DNA of 64,000 nucleotides from Sipunculus nudus (GCA_026874595.1 CM049315.1:77784401-77848400); one strand, 5' to 3'. Positions 25,461-34,485 are shown, counted from the first letter of the stretch. The notes: a model not told the origin generated them from the sequence alone. A program made the numbers and translations.

Positions 25461-28400
25461 CATACCTGGTCTGTAAATATAGATGGCCCGACACGTGTGG
25501 GTTGGTGCTATAGTAATCAGCACGCGCTCATGAATAAAAAAATTAATGATTGTTACCTGCAGAGAAATAAGCTATTTTTCGGAATTTCGAAATCACCAGT
25601 AATCATATTTGTTAACTAATTTCAATCCATTAACTCCTGAATACTTGAGCAATCGCCTTCCATTCTAGAGAGTGCCCACCACCGAATATTAGAATTTTCA
25701 AAATGGCCCGCAAGGCAACCCTCTTTGATTTCCTTTCGAGCGCATATTCTTACAAAACATTCGAGATATTACCCTGGAATGAATTTTCCAGTAGAGGGAA
25801 AGTGAGCTCGGGGGTGGATCAAGGACATAACAAGGGTGGGGGGGGGGAGGGGGCGCGGACCGCAAAACCCTGGTCAAGGTGAATAAGGTTAACAGAAATG
25901 CTGGTAGGTTTTATACATATCTATCGCCTGCAGAAATAGAGAAATAAACGGTGCGAAACGCAGTCTCTTTGTTTCGGTATTCAGCGTGAATTTATTTCTA
26001 CTTTTAATATGTAAGGTCGGAAGGGGGGGGGGGGGTCGCAGGCATTGTTTGATACCTAGTATTGCCACCAGGCTGCAAGCTTGTACTTCATGAATTCGTT
26101 TAATAGCTGCCATGATTTTTTAAGATTTGACCTATCGGATTTTGGAAACCTCAGAAATCCGATATGACGGCAAATGAGCAATCTTGGAATTTAGGCAAAG
26201 TGATGTCCTGATTGGCTACCTGTACAACGAGTCACATGTATGACATATATTAATCCAGCATTCTTGTCCTGTCAGCGTAAACGCTGGGAATATTTATGGA
26301 ATACTTTTTCATGGGCAGATCAGAAGGTTCGGGTTCGGGACCTTTCCCTTTATGATCTGATGCCCAGAACGCAGCACTACGTCACCTACAAGGGCTCACT
26401 CACGTGGCCGGGTTGCCAGGAAACCGTGACATGGATTATTGTCAATAAACCAGTCTATATTACCACAGATCAAGTAAGTAAAGCGGTTTTCTATATCCTG
26501 AAGCCTTTTAACACTCTGCCAGACTTGGCCTCTCACAGTTCACCGAGTCTTCACTCGTTCCTGTGGTAGCTGTTTGCACCATTGCACCATTTTAAAGTAG
26601 CCATTCTGTCGTTCCATCCTTCATGTGTCCCGCGACCTGTTTATAAATATATATGCATTAGCATAATTGCCTCCGCCAGGAGGGTATGGGTTCATCCCCG
26701 TTCGTGTGTGTTTTTTGTGTATTTGTGTCTTCGTTCACAACATAACTCCCGCAATTACGAACGGAATCTCATGAAATTTTCAAGACATTTGGGGAATGTA
26801 ACTATGAAGATTCGATTATATTATGATGTGGTTCCGGAACATGATTTGGATCAAAGAACGTGCTCTTGCAATATTCCCCAATTAACGGTCACTTATGCTC
26901 GAATGAAACTCGGAATATGAGCCGAATTAATAAATGCAAACATGGTTTTGGGTGCATCCCACAATAGAGACCCCCACAAGGCGGAGGCTTGTATTCCTTA
27001 GAGAAATTTGACCACGCCCAATCCTTAATGTGGCACGCTCCCCAAAACGTGTTTGCATTAACCTATTCGGTCAATAATTCATGGTTCATTCGTGCAAAAG
27101 TGGATATACATTTGTAAATATTCCTGGAAGTCATTCCTGGAGCCGGATCATGGGGCGGACCTACACCAAACTGAAATCGATTCCATCTTGGCTCTTTCCC
27201 GGTATGCCCAGAACATTTTATGAGATGCCGTTCATAAGTGCGAGAGTTATATTTTGAACAAATACACTCAGAAATACACACATACACATAGACACACACA
27301 CGAAAGAGAATGAAAAGCGGAGGCAAATATTCATTTGGTGTTGCTTAATATATGATTGAGCGATTTTTTTTATTTCCGTGCCTAAGGCATAGAGAATGCT
27401 GCCAATGTCAAACGAATTGAAATCATCACTATCGCTGTATCCACCTATATATTCAGGTAACACATATGATCTTATTAGGTATTTTCAGAGGGTTAAGGTT
27501 ATTTATGCAATATAATTTTTGTTTTCATTTTTCAGGTAGAACAACTTCAGACTTTAATGCAAGGGGAAGAAAAAACTCGATCATCAGCAATAGCGAAAAA
27601 TAATCGACCAATACAGAAACTGCATGGTCGGACAATACGCACCAATATAAATTTTCAGAACGCAGTAAGTTTGTATCCTTTACATACAATCGATATACCG
27701 TATATATTGCGCATGCGACTGATTAATTTCATCACCCATGGATCATGAAACCTCAAAATCGCATAATCTTTAATCAACAGTTTTTAAATACGAGTCTGTA
27801 TTCGTTTTATATAACACGAGAACATTTTCCAAATAAAATAAAAATAGTAGAATATGTTAAGTGTAATATCATATCTTGAAACAAAAAATAATAATTGTAC
27901 TACTTTTCTTTTCAGCGAAAAGGTTGTTCAATGGAGAAAGAGATGTCATATGAAGGTGAGCTCTCTGATCAGATTGTCCTGGCCCAAAAATAGACGCCAA
28001 TTAACCTTTAATTTTCATGTCAATATCGTTGTTAAATAAGTGTGTAAACATCACCGTCTCGTCATGATAGCATTTTCAAACTAGAAATCTGCATCCTAAT
28101 GAATGCAAGCCACCTCCATTTGGGGTTCCTATTGTGGTACCTTGTCACAATACCCTTTCGGTGAGTGTCCGTTCCATTATATCACTGTCCTCTGAATGTT
28201 GCTTCAAATAAACTTTTGAATAACCCCCTCCACTAAGTCACGAAAACATGTCACAGGACATATTTGGGAAAAGTCGCATCTGGTCAGGGCAGTCGTGTCA
28301 TTTGAGTCTAAGCATCAAGTCGTGACAAAAAGAGACCTGGTAATGACAGTTCCTTAAAAAAAAAAATTGGAAATATGCCACCCGCTATTCAGGAGAGTCA

Positions 28401-28905
28401 TTCCAAAATAGTCTGCCAACGAATCTTTTTAAAAGTCGCACCCACGGTAACTAGTCATCTATTGAATGCAAGCATCCGCCGTGTGGAATGCCTCTATTGT
28501 GGGATGCTCCAAAAACCGTATTATTCGGTCCATATGCCCAGGTTAATGTTGCATAATTGACTGCACATTGGATATTTTCCTTGAAGACATTCCTGAATCC
28601 CAATCATATGCTGGATCCACACCAAACTCTTATCCATTCTTCAATGGCCAATTGCCGAAATGCCCTGAAAACTTCACGAGAATCCTATCTTTATTGTGTG
28701 AGTTACTTTGTGAATAAACACACACAGAAATACTCAACAGTCTATTCATAACATACCAGGTTTGTGAATGTGTATTTTTCTATCGAAAAGTTATTTTGCC
28801 GACATTACGGTAGTAATACCTGACTGTTGCCTTTAATAAATATAATCAATCTTTGAATAATAATCCCTAATTTTTATTTCAGCAAATCTTCCATATCTGA
28901 GCTGA
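11576..28905 (+). CDS. CA10: Carbonic-anhydrase-related protein, CA10/CA11 type (ten exons, 320 aa)
   Basis: The coding exons are 11,576-11,639, 12,578-12,625, 21,832-21,971, 22,717-22,917, 23,602-23,697, 24,848-24,914, 26,319-26,473, 27,536-27,664, 27,916-27,955 and 28,883-28,905. All introns are GT-AG, all phases fit, and the total is 963 bases (320 codons plus TGA). Residues 1-22 look like a signal peptide. The alpha-carbonic-anhydrase fold follows: PDFWG at 39-43, GKHQSPVNI at 55-63, NVSGGP at 109-114, GSGSEHTVDG at 136-145, NKPVYIT at 248-254, RTNINF at 292-297. Of the three zinc ligands (CA II His94, His96, His119), only the second remains (His127). The others are Val125 and Gln153, so no hydratase activity is expected. 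Cys52 and Cys238 match the conserved disulfide pair. NVS (109) and NQT (164) are glycosylation sites. Vertebrate CA10 (328 aa) binds neurexins; that role here is inference. An in-frame TGA at 11,534 supports the start. Confidence 0.93.
12578..12625 (+). CDS. CA10: CARP exon 2: mature N-terminus with WSEWWSYSG
   Basis: The acceptor is TTCCTTTTACAG and the donor GTGAGG. It enters and leaves in phase 1. The EWWSY motif aligns with the conserved GWWAY motif at the N-terminus of CA10/CA11, which is outside the catalytic carbonic anhydrases and supports the CARP X/XI assignment. Confidence 0.85.
12677..13347. mobile_element. Foldback/MITE in CARP intron 2
   Basis: The left end carries TTACCCCCATTTCAAGTTACC and, further in, TTTCAGATTACCCC followed by a C-run. 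The right end carries the inverted counterparts GGGTAATCTGAAATC and AACCTGAAATGGGGGGTAAC. The interior is AT-rich and has no open frame. The element is non-autonomous and of unknown superfamily. Confidence 0.6.
13727..13810 (+). other. Candidate alternative signal-peptide exon inside intron 2
   Basis: A start codon opens a 28-codon stretch containing LELFVLLLLGLFPVV, a good signal-peptide-like core, ending in CAG and a GTAACT donor. The phase is 0, whereas CARP exon 3 needs phase 1, so it cannot splice straight onto that exon. It could use an unseen intermediate exon, belong to another transcript, or be chance. Confidence 0.2.
14484..14735 (+). mobile_element. GCCTCCGCC-type MITE, copy 2 (internal deletion)
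   Basis: It starts at TGCATTCTAAGGAGCGCAAA, then CCTCCGCC, and keeps CCGGATCATGTGCCGGATCA and the CA-rich 3' part. Compared with the copy at 3,375 the middle is shortened. A (CA)n run lies at about 14,645-14,684. Confidence 0.7.
14961..16157. mobile_element. Non-autonomous hAT-type transposon, 1.2 kb, with 8-bp target duplication
   Basis: The left terminus TAGAGCCCTGCGCAGGC and the right terminus, read in reverse complement as TAGAGCTCTGCGGGAC, are inverted repeats. They are flanked by GCAGGCAC (14,953-14,960) and GCAGGTAC (16,158-16,165), an 8-bp duplication with one mismatch. Eight-base duplications and TAGAG/CAGAG-type ends are hallmarks of hAT elements. The right end holds four subterminal copies of GCGGGGCGGGTGCGGGCTG-like sequence, possible transposase binding sites. 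No transposase frame survives. The open frames at 15,898-16,255 arise from the GC-rich repeats. Confidence 0.8.
16480..17215. repeat. Two diverged tandem copies of a 350-400 bp sequence
   Basis: Copy one (about 16,480-16,800) and copy two (about 16,830-17,215) share, in order, a GGCACAA(A/T) block, GAT(C/A)...CTTCT, GAGGT(G/C)CAT, TAGGTCTCTGT(A/T)ACC, GAGCTAT(G/T)GGGCTC, and a segment with CCATGATxCTT, CATGGAGTG and TCAGTTCCTGC. It is an old duplication or two adjacent copies of a mobile repeat. No coding content is seen. Confidence 0.65.
17216..20628. other. Intron 2, mostly unique; no gene recognised
   Basis: No open frame here is convincing. A GC-richer stretch (about 17,990-18,300) holds a short direct repeat of CCAGCGAATTATAACG. 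A degenerate tRNA-like sequence (GGCGATAGCTCAGTG, near 19,299) may be an old SINE. The balanced, non-repetitive stretch around 19,900-20,080 could be regulatory, but nothing proves it. Confidence 0.35.
20632..20909. repeat. 55-bp tandem repeat, five copies
   Basis: The unit begins ACACCTTGTTCCGATCAG and ends GTGGTAATGTAATAATT, with starts near 20,632, 20,687, 20,742, 20,797 and 20,856. The copies are nearly identical apart from a GATC duplication in the fourth. Each unit has an inverted ACACCT/AGGTGT pair that could form a stem. Confidence 0.92.
21661..21744. mobile_element. Right half of a CTGTGGTTG-family MITE
   Basis: It matches the right end of the element at 6,797-7,198: TTTCG...CGCGGATATCGCGA, ACCTTGCGAA, then GGCAACCATAG. 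It lies only about 90 bp upstream of CARP exon 3, within the intron. Confidence 0.55.
21832..21971 (+). CDS. CA10: CARP exon 3: PDFWG and QSPVNI motifs
   Basis: The acceptor is TTTTAATTTCAG and the donor AAG|GTATCA. It enters in phase 1 and leaves in phase 0. It encodes residues 38-84, including FWGRINSKW and GKHQSPVNI, both diagnostic of the alpha-carbonic-anhydrase fold. A second AG 42 bp upstream (21,789) could serve as an in-frame alternative acceptor. Confidence 0.95.
22056..22114. repeat. (AGT)n microsatellite in CARP intron 3
   Basis: A run of AGT/TAG trinucleotides with two interruptions. Confidence 0.9.
22717..22917 (+). CDS. CA10: CARP exon 4: central sheet with lost zinc ligand
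   Basis: The acceptor is TTCATTTCAG and the donor GAG|GTGAGA, phase 0 on both sides, 67 codons (85-151). It contains NVSGGPLAY and EIVIHFG, where the first histidine ligand of active enzymes is Val125 and the second (His127) is kept, followed by GSEHTVDG. Confidence 0.96.
22918..23601. other. CARP intron 4; nothing else recognised
   Basis: No repeat or open frame of note apart from TTAAT-rich sequence near 23,180. Confidence 0.5.
23602..23697 (+). CDS. CA10: CARP exon 5: third zinc ligand position is Gln153
   Basis: The acceptor is CTATTTTATAG and the donor CAG|GTAACG, phase 0 on both sides, 32 codons (152-183). The stretch IQIVGYNMELYSNQTEA aligns with the region of catalytic carbonic anhydrases that carries the third zinc histidine. 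That residue is Gln here, as in vertebrate CA10. NQT is a conserved glycosylation site. Confidence 0.94.
23698..24847. other. CARP intron 5, with G/C homopolymers and (TA)n
   Basis: It contains a poly-G tract (about 24,412-24,426), a (TA)n run (24,484-24,507) and a poly-C tract (about 24,703-24,716). A CAGTGGCG-type sequence near 24,359, followed by G-rich DNA, is typical of a transposon end, but its partner end was not found. Confidence 0.5.
24848..24914 (+). CDS. CA10: CARP exon 6
   Basis: The acceptor is TTTATATTGCAG and the donor GTAAGT. It enters in phase 0 and leaves in phase 1. It encodes residues 184-205 (LGEKPNIELDRIFQHLPGVK). The span aligns with the helical segment before the YP/MP motif in CA10. 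Confidence 0.9.
25406..25459. repeat. (TA)n microsatellite in CARP intron 6
   Basis: A run of TA dinucleotides. Intron 6 (24,915-26,318) also holds two poly-G tracts, near 25,837-25,847 and 26,022-26,034. Confidence 0.95.
26319..26473 (+). CDS. CA10: CARP exon 7: conserved C-terminal core
   Basis: The acceptor is TTTTTCATGGGCAG and the donor CAA|GTAAGT. It enters in phase 1 and leaves in phase 0. It encodes residues 206-257, including YVTYKGSLTWPGCQE and WIIVNKPVYIT. Cys238 is the expected disulfide partner of Cys52. Confidence 0.95.
26665..27000 (-). mobile_element. GCCTCCGCC-type MITE, copy 3 (complete, reverse)
   Basis: The termini GCCTCCGCC (26,669-26,677) and GGCGGAGGC (26,980-26,988) form a 9-bp inverted repeat. 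The interior is the reverse complement of the family consensus, with a TG-rich run and ATGAAATTTTCAAGACATTT. This copy best shows the ends of the family. It is inserted in CARP intron 7. Confidence 0.8.
27001..27335 (+). mobile_element. GCCTCCGCC-type MITE, copy 4
   Basis: Directly adjacent to copy 3 and opposite in orientation. It carries GTTTGCATTAACCTATTCGG, TTTGTAAATATTCCTGGA, GCCGGATCATGG, a CA-rich run and a GCGGAGGC end. The two copies could form a large hairpin within the intron. Confidence 0.75.
27536..27664 (+). CDS. CA10: CARP exon 8: RTNINF motif
   Basis: The acceptor is TTCATTTTTCAG and the donor GCA|GTAAGT, phase 0 on both sides, 43 codons (258-300). The end, GRTIRTNINFQNA, aligns with the conserved RCIRTNINF of CA10. 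The preceding part is more divergent. Confidence 0.93.
27916..27955 (+). CDS. CA10: CARP exon 9: short C-terminal exon
   Basis: The acceptor is TTTCTTTTCAG and the donor GTGAGC. It enters in phase 0 and leaves in phase 1. It encodes RKGCSMEKEMSYE, in which Cys304 matches the C-terminal cysteine of CA10. Retention of the next intron would add twelve residues before a TAG at 27,991. Confidence 0.75.
28085..28740 (+). mobile_element. GCCTCCGCC-type MITE, copy 5 (interrupted)
   Basis: A start (CTGCATCCTAATGAATGCAA, then CCACCTCC) lies at about 28,085-28,137, and a second start plus body at about 28,460-28,740 (GAATGCAAGCATCCGCC, ATTATTCGG, CATTCCTGAATCCC, a CA-rich run). About 320 bp of other DNA separates them. 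Either two partial copies or an inserted copy would explain this. It lies in CARP intron 9. Confidence 0.65.
28883..28905 (+). CDS. CA10: CARP exon 10: last residues and stop
   Basis: The acceptor is TTTTTATTTCAG. Joined in phase 1 it reads ANLPYLS and TGA at 28,903-28,905. The length and position match the hydrophobic C-terminal tail of CA10, but a seven-residue exon cannot be proven by sequence alone. Confidence 0.65.
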
Positions 28906-29500
28906 TGCTCTCGGCCGAAAGAGGGCGCCACGTAATACTATTTGAGTTTGTAACACGCACGATAACTCATGGACAGATGGAAAAGAGAAAGAGATGCAAA
29001 AGAACGCTTCATCATTCGTTATCTTATACCAAGCAAAGGCATTCTCTTTTCAAATATCATTAGCAACACCAATTACGCTAATTAATATCATTATATCATC
29101 TTTAGTCATTTCAGTCACTTTTTTATGTTTTAATCTCGATTTAAACGGGAAATTTACTACGTGTGTATTAACATATTATTTTATTTGAATAATTGACTAT
29201 AAGTCTTACACGATTTCCTCCTAAAAATGCACATAGATCTTACACGAGTTGAAGAAATGTAGTCCAAGTGCCTAGAATAAGTGCTCCTACTCAAAGTGAA
29301 AGGTTTATGCAATGTGTTAACGAGGTCAAAGGCCAGATATAATGAGCAGAAAGAGTGTTATAAAAGATGATTTCTTAGGTAGAAAATATGGAAACAAATC
29401 AAACCTTTGGACAACATAAAGCTGATTGGGATAAGAACCCGCTCTCTCACAAGCAGGTGTGTTCTTGTATCGGTCTTTAATTATCATGTCAATAAAGTTT
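28906..29500 (+). other. Probable 3' UTR of the CARP gene
   Basis: AT-rich DNA follows the stop. The candidate polyadenylation signal is AATAAA at 29,491-29,496, with GT-rich sequence after it (GTTTGTGAG). No transcript evidence is available. Confidence 0.35.
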
Positions 29501-29546
29501 GTGAGAAAAAGGTGGGTTTCCTTATGGTTGTGTAGTATAGTAAGTA

Positions 29547-29551
<5 letters not shown>

Positions 29552-29608
<57 letters not shown>
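29552..29608. repeat. (TAA)n microsatellite
   Basis: A run of AAT/TAA trinucleotides. The tyrosine-rich minus-strand frame across it is an artefact. Confidence 0.95.
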
Positions 29609-29609
<1 letters not shown>

Positions 29610-29928
29610 TCAAAATCTGCATTCTAAGGAATGCAACCTATACCGTGTTTGGGTCGATATTGTCGATGCACCTAAAAACCGTCCACTTGCATCCACTTAT
29701 TCGGCCCATAGTCCCAGGTTCAATCGTGTATAAGTGACTTTACATTTGTGAATATTAATTGATTACGTTCCTGGGTCCGGATCAATTAAAATCTGATCGA
29801 TTCTTCATTGGCCAGTTCTCGAAATGCCCTAAAAATCCGTTCATGATTGCGTGCGTTATATATTGAACAAACGCACAAACACACACAAGCACGGGATGAC
29901 CGCATGTCCTCCTTGCTGAGGCAATAAT
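29609..29928 (+). mobile_element. GCCTCCGCC-type MITE, copy 6
   Basis: It begins CTGCATTCTAAGGAATGCAA and keeps CACTTATTCGGCCCATAG, TGTGAATATTAATTGATTACG, TTCTTCATTGGCCAGTTC, a CA-rich run and GTCCTCCTTGCTGAGGC at the end. It sits between two trinucleotide microsatellites. Confidence 0.75.
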
Positions 29929-29935
29929 GATAACG

Positions 29936-29956
29936 TTAATAATAATAATAATAATA

Positions 29957-30004
<48 letters not shown>
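29936..30004. repeat. (AAT)n / (ATT)n microsatellite
   Basis: AAT repeats switch to ATT repeats at about 29,957, forming a perfect palindromic trinucleotide tract. Confidence 0.95.
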
Positions 30005-30005
<1 letters not shown>

Positions 30006-33000
30006 TCATATTTTATTAAGCGTAAACTTTATGCACTGCATGTTCTAAAATGGTAATATTATTGAGATTTAATGCCAGAATCCACAACGTGTGAGTTACT
30101 AAAGTAAAAGTATTCAGCAAGTGGGTAAGTTTTTAGTTTGCTTTTGAATTCTGTTAGTTTTTATTATTTTATTATCAGATTATTAACGTCTCAGGAAAGT
30201 TATTTAAAAGAGTGAGGCTAGCAATGCTAAATTCCCTATTTTGAATCACTGATGATTTTATGTTGGGCACATGTAGTAAATTATAGTTATTTGACCGCAA
30301 TTCTCCACTGAATCGCGGTGGCTGAGAGATTCTTGCAGATTTATACTTGAGCCATGTTAATCATTGCTTTAATCACCATTGAAGAGAGTTTACTCACTTG
30401 GTATTAATGTTATGTGAGAAGTCTGTTTGTACGTCACGTTTCATTTACGAAAGATACCTTATCTAAAGATTTGATAAAAGTCAGATTTGGCAAAGTTGTT
30501 TATATTTTGAACAGCTTGGTTATTGGTTTTTTATTCTGTCTGTGAAAGTCCGTCTTCAAAATTATTTTCGCCTCCTTTTATCAAATACTATCATATGTCC
30601 TCCTGACATGATCTCATCAGACGAGGCTGTCAAATACCTACACGGGTAGCTATCGTTAATAAGTTTTCAAACACCAGGTCGTGTGATCACTGTTCAAAGA
30701 TATGCTTTTGGCGGCGACCCCTATGCTGACCTTTTCATGCGAGCCATAACAATCCTTTTCTATAATTCTCAGACAAGTTTTAAACAAATGATAAAACTTC
30801 AGCTTTCATTTTAACTGTTCCATAAAATAAGGAAATATAAATGCGTGTATAAGCTGAACATATTTGTTGGCAAAATTGAAGTATTTAATGTTGTCGCATA
30901 CACATAACTTTACGTAACTGAGGAATGTCTTCAACAAATATTACTTTCACACTCTACATGTGACCGGTAAAGGGAAAATTTTATATGTAGGCTTCACTGG
31001 GGTAGACAGTTAAGGTATTTTGATAGCTTGTGTAATGCTCATTCAAACTAGTAATTCTGCTCACAGGTGCGGTAGACACAGGGTAAAAATGAGACCCATA
31101 TTAAATTAAAGGAAGTAGTGCTAATGCCCGTCTACAGATCTACATATACACTGAAAACGTAGGGGAGTCGAATCACCCAATTACGCCCCCCCCCCCCCCC
31201 AATCGGGCAGTCGGTAGGCATAAATGGCTATGGTTGTTATAACATAGCACTGAACTTCCCCAAGGGAGTGCATGCTGACCCTCCGTGAAGTGTCAGGCCT
31301 TGAGCAGCTCCCTGGCAGCGCGGCAGCCAGCTTGGACAAGGGCTATAGGTTTAGATAGCACCCATTGCATAGAGGCGGTTATCTCCACCAATTAAAATCT
31401 TCCATCCGAAAAATACAAAACTCATGACTTCTGTTGATTAAATTTAAACCAGTTTTTAAAACACCCTTTTCCATTAAGCAGCACTAGGTATGAATTTAAA
31501 GAAATATGACGCACAAATATTTAATTTTTATACAATAATCGATCCTACTCGTATGCATCACTTATTTATTAACCTAAATATGTCAAGACTTTCACAAACA
31601 GTTTTTTTCTTCAAAGACATAATTCCTTTACACGTGGGTGCACTGATGAGTCATTTAATTTTGAAATTATCTCCTCCCTTCCAGCAGTGAATAGCAGTTT
31701 CCTCTTGTTCCAACGTTGTAGAGTGAATGACGCAACCGCTTACACGTTCTCCCCGAAAAAAACGCCAGTCCGGATTTCATGACTATAATTGAAACATGTA
31801 GAGGTAATTAGTTTCTTCAACTTCCCAAGAGAGGAATCAAATATGTATTTGCTTGATGAAACAAATCGATTTCACTGGCGGTCGAGTCAACGCGTTATAA
31901 CTGAGATAGGGTATCCAGCCAATTCTTGTTGGTCCGAATGAAGCTGAATTAGCACAAACGCTCTGACATAAAAATCTACGAAAAATGTATATTAACGTCA
32001 GAGTGCCTTAACATAATGCTATGAGGACCGCACTCTAACTCTCGATTAGGATGCACAGATTTTCGTAAATTTTGACAACGCTCAAGTACCCTACAAGTAC
32101 GCTGTCAACTGACGTAAACAAGACCAATCGTAAACTTGCTTTAGTATATTTTCTAATAACACCTACCATGTGCGAGAAAAAAAACTCAGCATATTGGTAA
32201 ATCCCTCAGCATGTTTCTTAAATTTCTTACCGCATAAACAAAAACATGGCTCGCACGGGTCACTGGACGGGAGCCAACATGTACGAGATACATAAAATTA
32301 CTCGTTACCATAGAGACGGATTTCAGTATGTTTGTGAGTTCCCCCATATGGTTTGCTTAACGACTCAAGTTAGGCTTACCAGTCCAATATAAATACCTAC
32401 CGAGTCGTCTATTCGTGGCTAGCTCAGCACATACATGTACATTATAACCATACAGGAGCAAACACAAACACACATGACAGCAACACACTAGTATGTATAT
32501 GATACGACACTTGTAGCAGCTCATACAGACACTTCTTCATTAATCCAAAAACTGTAATCTATAGCTGTTTTTCTTGCAGAATAAAATAATATAGCAATCA
32601 GTCCTTTGAACAAAATATACCGTACATATTTTGCGGAGCCCCAGGCTCACCTACATATCAGTTAATACGTTAATTTCCAGGCGTCAGTTCGGAATTATGT
32701 AATTAAAGGTAATTATTTTTTATTCCGCTTTCATTTGAACACTTCAGAGTTCTTTATTTTTACGTTTATCTTTCAGCAGTGTAGTGGGAGATGCTTGCCC
32801 GGCATATTGTTGTATAAGTAAAAAATTAATTCTTATTTTTGTTCGTTCGCATTCCTCTTGGTGGCCTTGGATACTGGTCAGCGAGGGTTCAAGAAATTCA
32901 GGAATACGGGGTCACTAATACTGGATCTGCGGTTGATGGATATTATGACAGTTCTTAAATTTTGTAATACATTTTTTGTTTGAAAACATGTATTTAGTTT

Positions 33001-33163
33001 ATACATATAAATATAATGTGCCTAACGTATATCAATAATGTAATTTTATTTTGCTCACTTATTATTAATACGTAATATATTCAGCGCCTTAAAGATATAA
33101 ATCTTTGTTTTTTTTATTACACCTTAGAAAACAGAGCCACGTTTTAAAGTTAATTATAGGTAA
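30005..33163. other. No gene recognised
   Basis: Mainly AT-rich DNA with a poly-C tract (about 31,187-31,200). A GC-richer stretch at about 31,254-31,370 has no motif I recognise. No open frame stands out. Confidence 0.35.
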
Positions 33164-33373
33164 ACAGGAAGGGTATGGAGAGGGTGCCCCGCTTCGATAT
33201 TTGGAAAACATTTAAATATGAAAGGAGAAGAGGACATTTTGAGGCAAATGGGAAGACCGTGCTTCACTCACGGACGAGGGTTCCTCCTTGTAAAGATCCA
33301 GCAGAACGTAAAAACGGAGAGACCCGCTCCATCAGTAAAGAAATATCTCAAGGATGCTATCTTTACGGAGTAA
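33164..33373 (+). CDS. Possible exon of an unidentified gene
   Basis: This frame is open for 69 codons between two TAA stops, with an ATG at 33,218. From that ATG the predicted peptide begins MKGEEDILRQMGRPCFTHG and continues RGFLLVKIQQNVKTERP. The composition is protein-like, unlike the overlapping frame from 33,175. A possible donor GTAAAC lies at 33,370. If used, it leaves phase 2, which fits the acceptor at 33,987. I do not recognise the family, and the link to the exons downstream is not established. Confidence 0.25.
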   Translation, partial: TGRVWRGCPASIFGKHLNMKGEEDILRQMGRPCFTHGRGFLLVKIQQNVKTERPAPSVKKYLKDAIFTE

Positions 33374-33490
33374 ACCACACAGCTGTTCATTAATACCTGA
33401 AACTCATGAATTTTTACAAGTAATTAAACCGTGGATTTGATTTGTAACAAAATAGGACAAATGAATAAAATGAGAAATGTCACAGCTCAT

Positions 33491-33527
33491 CGGGGGGGGG
33501 GGGGGGGCGCCTGAATCCGCCACTGCT
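33491..33527 (-). repeat. Poly-G tract with a CAGTGGCGGATTC transposon-like end
   Basis: On the minus strand the sequence reads CAGTGGCGGATTCAGGCG followed by a C-run. CAGTGGCG followed by a homopolymer is a common end of non-autonomous hAT elements. No partner end was found. Confidence 0.35.
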
Positions 33528-33987
33528 GGTGGTATTGCCTAGTGGTACAAAGCGTACAGAAAATCATTATTACATTTGCATATTCAAATAAAATTACCAG
33601 TTATATTTCAGTTCGCTGAAGATGTTTCCAAGCCTAAGAGTATGACCTGTAATATAAAATCAGCATGAAGAAACATAATAATAGCATGAAGAAAATATAC
33701 GAAAATGTACATTTTATCTAATACTTATAAAAGGAATTCGGTTCACGTCTGTTCGCAATGTTCTCTAAAACCGCGTTGTGTACAATAGTGTACTATACAT
33801 CATCAGTGACATAGGCGATAGGAGAATAAATCATTTTTTTCATGTACATATATTTTTGAGTGATTTTTCCGTTTTTACTGACTTGCACGGAAGTTATATA
33901 GACCTTCGGCAATGACAGGAATGCGAGCATCGTGGTCATTTAACCTCAAACACTACTATTGTTCATATGAATAACGCTTGCTTTCAG

Positions 33988-34040
33988 TGAGGGATTTGAG
34001 CCTTACATATTAACGAGGCTCTTACCCACGTACGTGGTCA
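33988..34040 (+). CDS. Possible exon, weakly supported
   Basis: After a good acceptor (CTTGCTTTCAG) a frame reads EGFEPYILTRLLPTYVV up to a possible GTAAAA donor. It fits in phase after the 33,164-33,369 segment but does not fit the next candidate exon, so at least one of the calls is wrong. Confidence 0.18.
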
Positions 34041-34133
34041 GTAAAAGAGAAATACCCATGTTTCTCGCTTTATGAAATGGTTACTCACCCTGGAGGATTA
34101 ATGACACAACCTAATTCAAGGTCCCAGTTTCAG

Positions 34134-34286
34134 GAACAGACGTGGGGTGGGGTGGGATGGAGTGGTGTCGGGGGTTGTAGGCCTCAATATTTGCCTGATA
34201 CGATGAAAAAAAGGTTGCGGTGGCTGAATATGGGATACGGACCCTCTGCATGGAGTCCCTTTGGGTCCGCTTCTGCTACTTACGAG
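34134..34286 (+). CDS. Candidate exon of an unidentified gene
   Basis: The acceptor is CCCAGTTTCAG and the donor GAG|GTATGC, phase 0 on both sides, 51 codons. The frame is open back to an ATG at 34,077 and beyond, so this could also be a first exon. It encodes a Gly/Trp-rich start, then PDTMKKRLRWLNMGYGP and SAWSPFGSASATYE. The family is not recognised. Confidence 0.35.
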
Positions 34287-34386
34287 GTATGCATATTTCT
34301 GTTTCTTTCTTCAGGAACAGTTTCCTTGCGACGTACATTTAAAAAAATCTTTCATGTGTTCCTCACATCAACCTAATATTTATTAG

Positions 34387-34485
34387 CCCAACGATAGAAT
34401 CCAGTCAAATATCATCGAACACCTGAATGCCCCGCGTCTCATTCCGGTTCGCAATGTAAACATCATCACTGACCGGGTCTTCATG
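34387..34485 (+). CDS. Candidate exon of an unidentified gene
   Basis: It lies between an AG after TTTATT and a GTAAAC donor, phase 0 on both sides, 33 codons containing SNIIEHLNAPRLIPVRNVN and ending ITDRVFM. A stop codon stands directly before the acceptor in this frame, so the open frame coincides with the splice boundaries. This is the most protein-like of the set. Confidence 0.42.
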
